A stretch of DNA of 5,223 nt, taken from positions 1 through 5,223 of the forward strand of contig CAKRFP010000069.1 in NCBI GenBank assembly GCA_934320645.1, in the 5' to 3' direction. Each line of letters begins with the position of its first letter. The stretch's first letter is position 1. The position numbers and the translations under genes are program-made. This stretch comes from an uncultured Bariatricus sp. (GTDB taxonomy: Bacteria; Bacillota; Clostridia; Lachnospirales; Lachnospiraceae). Shown here in pieces: positions 1-5,223 of the stretch. The notes below the pieces were generated by a model. It did no database searches. It was not told the DNA's origin and saw only the letters and a list, made by a program, of their open reading frames with translations.

Positions 1-26
1 TAACAGCGAATAAGAGTTAGAAATCA

Positions 27-63
27 GAGAGAAAGTAATGTGTTTACTTTCTCTCTTTTTTTT
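27..63 (+). terminator. Rho-independent terminator of an upstream off-window gene
   Basis: A perfect 12-bp stem (27-38 with 44-55) with a 5-base loop (39-43) is followed directly by eight T residues (56-63), the classic intrinsic terminator layout. There is no matching A run on the 5' side, so it acts on plus-strand transcription arriving from the left. Stop codons occur in all frames nearby (for example 1-3, 11-13, 18-20), so the gene it serves ends at or before the left edge and cannot be identified. Confidence 0.9.
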
Positions 64-71
64 GCTAAAAT
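43..71 (+). promoter_or_regulatory. Candidate sigma-A promoter of the NCS2 permease gene
   Basis: TTTACT at 43-48 (4 of 6 to the -35 consensus), a 17-base spacer, then TAAAAT at 66-71 (5 of 6 to the -10 consensus). The -10 is preceded by TG at 63-64, an extended -10 arrangement. A transcript would start near 78-79 and give a leader of about 75 bases. The -35 hexamer lies inside the loop and 3' arm of the upstream terminator, so the two elements share DNA. This is inferred from motif match only. Confidence 0.5.
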
Positions 72-108
72 ATTCTCTGCTACAAGAAAATTGTACGAGG
101 ATATTTTA
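66..108. repeat. Inverted repeat overlapping the -10 of the permease promoter
   Basis: Arms 66-77 and 97-108 pair over 12 bp with one G-U pair. A second 5-bp stem inside (81-85 with 91-95) is capped by a GAAAA loop. The arm 99-105 could instead pair over 7 bp with 122-128. If transcription starts near 78 the left arm is not in the RNA, and the repeat is better seen as a possible operator. If transcription starts further upstream it could fold in the leader. It has no U tract, so it is not a terminator, and it does not match the purine riboswitch. Confidence 0.5.
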
Positions 109-154
109 AGGAGTGAGAGGGAATATCCGAGACAGACAGTAGGAGGAAAACAAT

Positions 155-1537
155 ATGTTGGAAAAGGTGTTTAAGCTTAAAGAAAATCACACCGACGTCA
201 AAACTGAGATTCTTGCAGGTATTACGACATTTATGACGATGGCGTATATCCTGGCAGTAAATCCAAGCATTCTTTCCGCAGCGGGTATGGATCAGGGGGC
301 AGTCTTTACTGCAACAGCACTTGCATCACTGATCGGTACGCTGTGTATGGCAGCATTCGCAAATTATCCATTTGCACTTGCACCTGGTATGGGACTGAAT
401 GCTTACTTTGCTTATACGGTAGTAATCGGTATGGGCTACTCATGGCAGACTGCACTGACTGCAGTATTTGCAGAGGGTATTATTTTCATTATTCTTTCCC
501 TGACGAATGTCAGAGAAGCGATCTTCAATGCGATCCCAACCTGTCTTAAGACAGCAGTCAGCGTTGGTATCGGATTATTTATTGCATTTCTTGGACTTCA
601 GAATGCCAATATCGTTGTCGGAGGATCTACTCTGGTACAGCTCTTCTCCGTAGATGCATATAATCAGGCAAATGGAGTGGAAGCAAGTTTCAATAACGTT
701 GGAATTACTGTACTTCTTGCAATCATAGGTGTGTTGATCACAGCAATTATGGTGATTAAGAACATCAAAGGAAATATCCTTTGGGGTATCTTGATCACAT
801 GGATACTTGGAATCATCTGCCAGATAGCAGGTCTTTATGTACCGAATCCGGAGATCGGATTCTATAGTCTGCTTCCGGATTTCAGTTCCGGACTTGCAAT
901 TCCAAGCCTTGCACCGGTATTTGGCAAATTGGATTTTAGTAATGTATTCTCACTGGAGTTCTTTGTGGTTGTATTTGCATTCCTTTTTGTAGATCTTTTT
1001 GATACACTGGGAACATTGATCGGTGTATCTACCAAGGCAGGCATGCTTGACAAAGATGGAAAGCTTCCGAGAATCAAGGGCGCGTTGATGGCAGATGCAG
1101 TTGCAACGACACTTGGTGCAGTACTTGGAACTTCAACAACAACCACATTCGTAGAGAGTGCTTCCGGTGTAACAGAAGGAGGACGTACAGGTTTAACTTC
1201 CCTGACGACAGCGATCCTGTTTGGAATTTCCCTTTTCTTATCACCAATCTTTCTTGCAATTCCGTCTTTTGCTACAGCTCCGGCACTGATCATCGTCGGT
1301 TTCTATATGCTGAGCAATGTGGCAGGAATTAACTTCAGTGATTACAGCGAAGGAATTCCGTGCTTTATCTGTATCGCAGCAATGCCATTCTGTTATAGTA
1401 TTTCAGAAGGTATTTCCATGGGAGTGATTTCTTATGTGGTAATCAACGTGCTTACAGGAAAAGCAAAAGAAAAGAAGATCAGTGTACTGATGTATGTACT
1501 GGTGGTACTGTTTATCCTGAAATATATTTTCTTATAA
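155..1537 (+). CDS. NCS2 family permease, AzgA-type purine (adenine/guanine/hypoxanthine) transporter
   Basis: Probable proton-coupled purine importer of the cytoplasmic membrane that feeds nucleobase salvage. The protein (460 residues) is full length for the AzgA/PbuG branch of NCS2 and highly hydrophobic throughout. Visible family landmarks are GITTFMTMAYILAVNP at 22-37, APGMGLNAYF at 76-85, FVDLFDTLGTLIG at 278-290 and TTTFVESASGVTEGGRTGL near 328-346. SISEGISMG follows at 415-423, and the tail ends in a basic stretch plus a last helix. Acidic residues in the 278-290 and 334 segments sit where the NCS2 fold places substrate-binding residues in helices 8 and 10 (inference). The start is fixed by AGGAGG at 141-146, eight bases before the ATG. 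The gene appears monocistronic, between terminators at 27-63 and 1553-1597. Exact substrate (guanine/hypoxanthine versus adenine) cannot be told from sequence, so I give no symbol. Confidence 0.95.
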   Translation: MLEKVFKLKENHTDVKTEILAGITTFMTMAYILAVNPSILSAAGMDQGAVFTATALASLIGTLCMAAFANYPFALAPGMGLNAYFAYTVVIGMGYSWQTALTAVFAEGIIFIILSLTNVREAIFNAIPTCLKTAVSVGIGLFIAFLGLQNANIVVGGSTLVQLFSVDAYNQANGVEASFNNVGITVLLAIIGVLITAIMVIKNIKGNILWGILITWILGIICQIAGLYVPNPEIGFYSLLPDFSSGLAIPSLAPVFGKLDFSNVFSLEFFVVVFAFLFVDLFDTLGTLIGVSTKAGMLDKDGKLPRIKGALMADAVATTLGAVLGTSTTTTFVESASGVTEGGRTGLTSLTTAILFGISLFLSPIFLAIPSFATAPALIIVGFYMLSNVAGINFSDYSEGIPCFICIAAMPFCYSISEGISMGVISYVVINVLTGKAKEKKISVLMYVLVVLFILKYIFL

Positions 1538-1552
1538 GATGATGTGTAAAAG

Positions 1553-1597
1553 CACAGGAGTTTGTCTCTGATGATGGACAGGCTTCTGTGTTTTTTT
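1553..1597 (+). terminator. Rho-independent terminator after the NCS2 permease
   Basis: Outer stem of 8 bp (1553-1560 with 1583-1590, one G-U pair) encloses a second short stem, TGTC with GACA. It is followed by seven T residues at 1591-1597. It begins about 15 bases after the permease stop codon and should separate the permease transcript from the ABC-F gene. Confidence 0.85.
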
Positions 1598-1650
1598 AGT
1601 TGGCAGGAAATATGGATGGAACATCTTGTGAAATGAAGAGGACTACAAGT

Positions 1651-1686
1651 GACAGGAGCTTTCCATGGAAATGAGACAGGAGTTTC
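1651..1686. repeat. Palindrome flanked by short direct repeats upstream of the ABC-F promoter
   Basis: A perfect 12-base palindrome, TTTCCATGGAAA, lies at 1660-1671. GACAGGAG occurs on each side of it (1651-1658 and 1675-1682), 24 bases apart. The whole element sits just upstream of the -35 hexamer at 1689. This is where an activator or repressor site could lie, but the arms are short and chance is possible. The rest of the gap between 1598 and 1688 shows nothing else I can support. Confidence 0.3.
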
Positions 1687-1688
1687 GA

Positions 1689-1718
1689 TTGACGGGAAGT
1701 GGTACAAATTGCTATAAT
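1689..1718 (+). promoter_or_regulatory. Strong extended -10 promoter of the ABC-F gene
   Basis: TTGACG at 1689-1694 (5 of 6), an 18-base spacer, and a perfect TATAAT at 1713-1718 preceded by TG at 1710-1711. Transcription would start near 1725, giving a leader of about 35 bases before the ATG at 1760. That is too short for the leader-peptide attenuators found before some antibiotic-resistance ABC-F genes. Confidence 0.8.
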
Positions 1719-1759
1719 GGGAAAAGACAAAACTAGAGAATCACAGAGGAAATATATAT

Positions 1760-3583
1760 ATGAACTTACTGACAATGGAACACGTATCCAAAGCCTACAC
1801 CGACCGTGTGCTTCTAGATGATGTGGGATTTGGAATCAATGAAAATGAAAAGATCGGTGTGATCGGAATCAACGGTATGGGAAAATCTACACTGCTGAAA
1901 GTCGTGGCAGGAATCGAGGAAAGTGACGCCGGAACGATCAGCATGGGGAATCAGGTGAAGATCTGCTATCTTCCGCAGACACCGGTCTTTGAAGAGGGAA
2001 CGACGATCCTGAGGGCAGCGACAGAAGGAAATTATGATGAACTGAACCGCTGGACCATCGAAGCAGAGGCAAAGTCCATGCTGAACCAGCTTGGATTTAC
2101 CGATTATGACGAGAAGGTTGAGCATATGTCCGGTGGACAGAAGAAGAGAGTGGCACTTGTACGTGCACTTTTAACTCCGGCAGATATCCTGGTTTTGGAC
2201 GAGCCAACCAACCATTTGGACAATGAGATGTCTGAGTGGCTGGAGGAATACCTGATCCAGTTCCGGGGAGCGATCCTGATGGTTACGCATGACCGTTACT
2301 TCCTGGACCGTGTGGTGAACCGGATTGTAGAGGTGGATCATGGAAAATTATATAACTATCCGGGCAATTATTCCGAATTTGTCCGCCTGAAAGCCGAACG
2401 CCAGAACATGGAGCTTGCCACAGAGCGCAAAAGGAAAAGTCTTCTGCGCACGGAGCTGGAATGGCTGTACCGCGGCGCAAGGGCGAGAAGCACCAAGCAG
2501 AAAGCACATATCGACCGAATCCATGCGATGCAGGAGATGAAAGATATTCAGGAAGAGAAGCGGGTTATGCTGGATTCCGTGGCATCCCGTATGGGGAATA
2601 AGACGATCGAGCTTTCCGGGATCTGCAAATCCTATGGAGAGAAAAAGCTGATCGAGGATTTCTCTTACATTTTCCTGAAAAAAGACAGGATTGGAATCAT
2701 CGGGCACAATGGCTGTGGGAAATCCACCCTGCTTAAAATTATCAATGGAATTGTGAAACCGGATGCTGGAATTATCGAAATTGGACAGACCATCAAAATC
2801 GGATATTTTTCACAGGAAAATGAATATATGGATGAATCGCTGCGCGTCATTGATTATGTCAAAGAGGCAGGAGAATATATTGCAACTTCTGATGGAAAGA
2901 TCACCGCATCCCAGATGCTGGAACGGTTCCTCTTTGATGGGGTAATGCAATGGTCCCGGATTGAAAAATTATCCGGTGGGGAGAAGAGACGACTGTATCT
3001 TCTCCGGGTTCTGATGGAAGCGCCGAATGTGCTGATCCTGGATGAGCCGACCAATGATCTGGATATCCAGACACTGACGATCCTGGAGGATTATCTGGAT
3101 CATTTTGACGGAATCATTCTGATTGTGTCCCATGACCGTTATTTCCTTGACCGTACCGTGAACCGGATTTTTGCATTTGAAGGTGACGGAAAGCTACGTC
3201 AGTCAGAGGGTGGATATTCAGACTACCTGATCCGGGTAGAGTTGGAAAAGCCGAATGATGGACAGACAGATGCCGGGAATGGAGCCGGCACAGTTTCCGG
3301 GCAGACTGGGGAATCCGACAGTAAAAAGACCTGGAAGCAGCGAGAAAAGAAACTGAAATTTTCTTACAAAGAGCAGCGGGAATACGAGACCATTGACGAG
3401 GATATCGCAAAGCTGGAAGAGAAGATCGAGAAGCTGGATCAGGAAATGGTGAAAAATGCGACCAATTCCGTGAAGCTGTCTGAGCTGATGAAGGAGAAAG
3501 AAGAAGCGGAAACAGCACTGGAAGAGAAGATGGACAGATGGGTGTACTTGAATGATCTTGCAGAGCAGATTGAGAATCAGTAA
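1760..3583 (+). CDS. ABC-F family ATPase, Uup-like, two nucleotide-binding domains
   Basis: Soluble ABC protein of the ABC-F class; members bind the ribosomal E site or act in ribosome assembly and do not transport. The first domain has Walker A GINGMGKST at 36-44, signature MSGGQ at 123-127, Walker B ILVLDEP with Glu148, and His177. The linker (about 207-275) contains EWLYRGARARSTKQKA, the P-site tRNA interaction region. The second domain has Walker A GHNGCGKST at 315-323, signature LSGGE at 404-408, Glu429 and His458. A Gly/Asp/Thr-rich hinge (about 497-525) leads to a charged coiled coil (526-607), like the C-terminal domain of Uup. All catalytic motifs are intact. Only 79 residues separate the first Walker A and signature, so the usual arm helices seem reduced. 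The start has AGAGGA at 1745-1750, nine bases upstream. No transmembrane segment or partner permease is present. The specific role is unknown, and resistance function is not implied. Confidence 0.95.
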   Translation: MNLLTMEHVSKAYTDRVLLDDVGFGINENEKIGVIGINGMGKSTLLKVVAGIEESDAGTISMGNQVKICYLPQTPVFEEGTTILRAATEGNYDELNRWTIEAEAKSMLNQLGFTDYDEKVEHMSGGQKKRVALVRALLTPADILVLDEPTNHLDNEMSEWLEEYLIQFRGAILMVTHDRYFLDRVVNRIVEVDHGKLYNYPGNYSEFVRLKAERQNMELATERKRKSLLRTELEWLYRGARARSTKQKAHIDRIHAMQEMKDIQEEKRVMLDSVASRMGNKTIELSGICKSYGEKKLIEDFSYIFLKKDRIGIIGHNGCGKSTLLKIINGIVKPDAGIIEIGQTIKIGYFSQENEYMDESLRVIDYVKEAGEYIATSDGKITASQMLERFLFDGVMQWSRIEKLSGGEKRRLYLLRVLMEAPNVLILDEPTNDLDIQTLTILEDYLDHFDGIILIVSHDRYFLDRTVNRIFAFEGDGKLRQSEGGYSDYLIRVELEKPNDGQTDAGNGAGTVSGQTGESDSKKTWKQREKKLKFSYKEQREYETIDEDIAKLEEKIEKLDQEMVKNATNSVKLSELMKEKEEAETALEEKMDRWVYLNDLAEQIENQ

Positions 3584-3614
3584 AAGGAAACAGATCAGGA
3601 ATCTGGAAAGCAGA

Positions 3615-3644
3615 TTGACAGACTTATAGAAAATGAAGTATAGT
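3615..3644 (+). promoter_or_regulatory. Sigma-A-like promoter of the DUF975 gene
   Basis: A perfect TTGACA at 3615-3620, an 18-base spacer, then TATAGT at 3639-3644 (5 of 6). The predicted start is near 3651, so the DUF975 gene can be transcribed by itself. No terminator separates it from the ABC-F gene, so read-through from upstream is also possible. A small inverted repeat, TAGGA/TCCTA (3645-3649 with 3654-3658), straddles the predicted transcription start; its meaning is unknown. Confidence 0.7.
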
Positions 3645-3669
3645 TAGGAAGAATCCTATCAATGTATTC

Positions 3670-3677
3670 AAAGGAGG
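3670..3677 (+). promoter_or_regulatory. Ribosome binding site that fixes the DUF975 start
   Basis: AAAGGAGG is a near-perfect Shine-Dalgarno sequence, eight bases before ATG 3686 and eleven before ATG 3689. The longer in-frame start at 3662 lies upstream of it, about 11 bases from the predicted transcription start and without a site of its own. Confidence 0.85.
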
Positions 3678-3685
3678 AGAGGCAT

Positions 3686-4393
3686 ATGATGTGGAACAGA
3701 GCAGAACTGAAGATGAGAGGCAGCATGGCATTTAAGAAGAATTATGTGGCATCGGTAGTCGTTGCACTTTTGATGGGAATCTTAGGAACCGCTTCCGGAA
3801 GCTCCAGTGCAAGACAGGTGAGTGAAAATTCAAACGCATATGGTGGAAGCATACTGAATAGGGGAATGATTACCGGATTGCTTGCCGGAATTGCAACGGT
3901 GGTCACACTGATCATTCTTGTGGCAAAAGTATTTGTCGGAAATCTCCTGAAAATGGGTGGATACCGTTTCTTTGTCCTGAACCAGACCGCGCAGCCGGGA
4001 ATCGGAACATTGCTTGACGGCTTCCGTTCCGGACATTATGCAAATATTGTTCTTACGATGTTTTTAAGAGATTTGTTTACAGCACTCTGGAGCCTGATTC
4101 TGGTAGTACCGGGAATTGTCAAACATTATGAATATCTGATGGTACCTTATATTATTGCAGAGAATCCAGCAATGGATTACAAAGAAGCATTCCAGATCAG
4201 TAAAGAGATGATGGAGGGTGAGAAGATGGAAGCATTTATCATGGATCTGTCATTTCTTGGATGGTATCTGCTGAGTGCGATTACCTGCGGACTTCTTGCA
4301 ATCTTCTATGTAAATCCGTATGTGCAGGCAACCTTTGCGGAGATGTATACCTTTAATAAGCAGAAAGCTTATCAGCAGGGATATATCCGGTAA
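3686..4393 (+). CDS. DUF975 family integral membrane protein
   Basis: Membrane protein of unknown function, 235 residues from the preferred start. It opens with MMWNRAELKMRGSMAFKKNY, the cytoplasmic segment (W, R, ELK, then K-N-Y) typical of DUF975 proteins of Bacillota. Hydrophobic segments lie at about 20-37, 60-88, 122-145 and 187-210. A Ser/Gly/Asn-rich loop at about 38-58 separates the first two. Family landmarks are LRDLFTALWSLILVVPGIVK at 127-146, MVPYIIAENP at 152-161, a charged EAFQISKEMMEGEK stretch at 167-180, and DLSFLGWYLL at 187-196. The start at 3686 is chosen from the Shine-Dalgarno at 3670-3677; an in-frame ATG at 3662 would add eight polar residues absent from the family. 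The gene has its own promoter and ends before a strong terminator. Nothing in the neighbourhood suggests a substrate or partner. Confidence 0.9.
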   Translation: MMWNRAELKMRGSMAFKKNYVASVVVALLMGILGTASGSSSARQVSENSNAYGGSILNRGMITGLLAGIATVVTLIILVAKVFVGNLLKMGGYRFFVLNQTAQPGIGTLLDGFRSGHYANIVLTMFLRDLFTALWSLILVVPGIVKHYEYLMVPYIIAENPAMDYKEAFQISKEMMEGEKMEAFIMDLSFLGWYLLSAITCGLLAIFYVNPYVQATFAEMYTFNKQKAYQQGYIR

Positions 4394-4423
4394 GAGTTTT
4401 AAGAGCAGAAAAATTTGAAGGAT

Positions 4424-4472
4424 AAAAATAGAGCGCAGACACTGTGGAAAATGCAGTGTCTGCGCTATTTTT
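4424..4472. terminator. Bidirectional rho-independent terminator between convergent genes
   Basis: A perfect 13-bp GC-rich stem (4432-4444 with 4454-4466) encloses a 9-base loop. AAAAAT (4424-4429) lies on the left and ATTTTT (4467-4472) on the right; these can also pair if two bases bulge. The T run serves the plus-strand DUF975 gene. The A run reads as a U tract on the minus strand and serves the convergent substrate-binding protein remnant, whose stop codon lies at 4474-4476. Confidence 0.93.
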
Positions 4473-4473
4473 A

Positions 4474-5076
4474 TTATTGGTGAGCAGCTTTTTTGGCATA
4501 GGTAGTTGTAACGAGTTCTTCATATGGGACACGTTCTTTCAGTTCACCGGAGCTTTCGAGAATATCCTGCAGCAGATCGAAGCTTTCTTTTTCAAAGATG
4601 AGATCTGATTTCCAGGTATCCTGTTTGTAGTAACGGCTGACGATGGTTGTGATCGTGTTAAGATCGGTTTCCTTGAATTGCGGTGCAATGACCGTTGCAA
4701 TCTCTTCCGGGGTATGGGACTGGACATAGTCCATTCCTTTTTGCAGGGTATTGGTGAATTTCTGGATCACGTCCGGATTGGCATCCAGATAACTTGTTTT
4801 GGCACTGTATGCGGTGTACGGAACATAGCCGGAATCAACGCCGAGAGAGGCAACGACATGGCCTGTATTTTCTGTTTCAAGGGCAGTAGCGCTTGGTTCA
4901 AATTCTACAGTAAAGTCGCCCTGACCGCCGGAAAATGCAGCAGCAGTGGAACCGAAATCAATACTCTGGTCAATGGAAAGATCTTTCTGCGGATCGATGC
5001 CATTTTTCTTTAAGATATATTCAAATACCATTTCCGGCATGCCACCTGTCAGCACTGTTACAATGTAAATAATCAT
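4474..5076 (-). pseudogene. ABC-transporter substrate-binding protein (NMT1/SsuA-like), C-terminal remnant
   Basis: The intact gene would encode a lipoprotein or secreted receptor feeding a small-molecule importer of the NMT1/THI5 to SsuA/TauA type; the substrate is unknown. The open frame has 200 codons, and family-like sequence starts at GGMPEMVFEYILKKNGIDP (residues 11-29). It continues through SIDFGSTAAAF (38-48), GDFTVEFEPSA (53-63), VVASLGVDSGYVPYTAY (74-90), DVIQKFTNTLQKGMDYVQ (102-119) and the C-terminal VPYEELVTT (183-191). Full-length members run to roughly 320-340 residues, so the signal peptide and most of the N-terminal lobe are missing. The first ATG (minus strand, 5076) has no Shine-Dalgarno, and residues 1-10 do not look like this family. 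No permease or ATPase gene of the transporter is visible. I infer a decayed or truncated gene; an assembly chimera is the alternative. Confidence 0.75.
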
Positions 5077-5223
5077 CCGATAGTTGTTTCGCAGTGGTTT
5101 CTGGTGATAAATCCGGCAGATAGTCTTTGGTAAACTGTGCTATTTCTTCTTTTGATTTTATAATATTGTATGGTTTTAACGGATTATCTGTGGATTCAAG
5201 AATACCAAGTCCCTTCATCAGTT
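5021..5223 (-). other. Unrecognised partial open frame running off the right edge
   Basis: The minus-strand frame is open from the window edge to a TGA at 5021-5023, giving about 67 residues. The first Met (codon at 5216-5218) has an in-frame Leu before it, so the true start probably lies outside. Up to about residue 50 (through QLSDDY) the protein is plausible, polar and charged (KPYNIIKSKEEIAQFTKDYL, then LPDLSPETTAKQLSDDY). The tail overlaps the other-frame sequence of the substrate-binding protein remnant and looks like out-of-frame reading. I do not recognise the family. By hand count GC is about 34% over 5061-5220, against about 50% over 4801-4980, so this stretch has a different history from its neighbour. 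It may be the truncated end of another gene joined to the remnant. Confidence 0.4.

Noticed and set aside
64..154. Purine riboswitch before the NCS2 permease
   Set aside because: Such switches are common before these genes, but the conserved junction elements of the purine aptamer are absent and the leader is too short for aptamer plus expression platform.
862..1293. Minus-strand 143-codon open frame inside the permease gene
   Set aside because: It lies antisense within a well-conserved membrane protein gene, has a low-complexity sequence and no ribosome binding site. It is a coding shadow.
1612..1674. Short plus-strand frame of 20 codons between the permease terminator and the ABC-F promoter
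   Set aside because: It lies after a terminator and before the promoter, and its only purine-rich stretch is too close to the ATG. It would not be in the ABC-F transcript.
1760..3583. ABC-F antibiotic-resistance protein (Msr/Vga/Lsa-like)
   Set aside because: The Uup-like linker and C-terminal coiled coil, the short leader without an attenuator, and the ordinary chromosomal setting favour a housekeeping ABC-F; nothing specific to resistance classes is visible.
3584..3614. Terminator after the ABC-F gene
   Set aside because: A 5-bp CAGAT/ATCTG repeat is present, but it is too short and has no T run after it.
4474..5223. A single substrate-binding protein gene with one frameshift
   Set aside because: Joining the two overlapping frames does not restore family-like sequence upstream of GGMPEM, and the base composition changes at the same point, so a simple one-base indel does not explain it.

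Overview
The window reads as chromosomal DNA of a Gram-positive gut-type Clostridia, most likely Lachnospiraceae. This rests on the moderate GC, strong AGGAGG ribosome binding sites, sigma-A-like promoters, short U-tailed terminators, and the flavour of the encoded proteins (AzgA-type NCS2 permease, ABC-F ATPase, DUF975 membrane protein, NMT1-type substrate-binding protein). I cannot name the species.

Layout, left to right. Positions 27-63 hold the rho-independent terminator of a gene lying off the left edge. A candidate promoter and a long inverted repeat follow, then a 460-residue purine permease of the NCS2 family (155-1537) with its own terminator (1553-1597). A gap of about 220 bases carries a small palindrome and a strong extended -10 promoter (1689-1718). 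This drives a two-nucleotide-binding-domain ABC-F ATPase with a Uup-like C-terminal coiled coil (1760-3583). A short gap with another good promoter (3615-3644) leads to a DUF975 membrane protein, whose start is better placed at 3686 than at the first in-frame ATG. A strong hairpin flanked by A and T runs (4424-4472) ends this gene and also the convergent minus-strand remnant.

The right end (4474-5223, minus strand) is broken. It holds the C-terminal 190 or so residues of an ABC-transporter substrate-binding protein with no signal peptide, no N-terminal lobe and no ribosome binding site. Upstream of it, in another frame, the DNA is AT-rich and codes for something I do not recognise, running off the edge. 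The simplest reading is a deletion or recombination junction near 5047-5061 that left a pseudogene.

The three intact genes each have their own expression signals and do not form an obvious functional pathway: purine uptake, translation-associated ATPase, and a membrane protein of unknown function. I see no CRISPR array, mobile-element gene, tRNA, rRNA or recognisable riboswitch, and no convincing new multi-gene system. The points most worth a second look are the broken right end, the short-armed ABC-F protein, and the inverted repeat overlapping the permease promoter.
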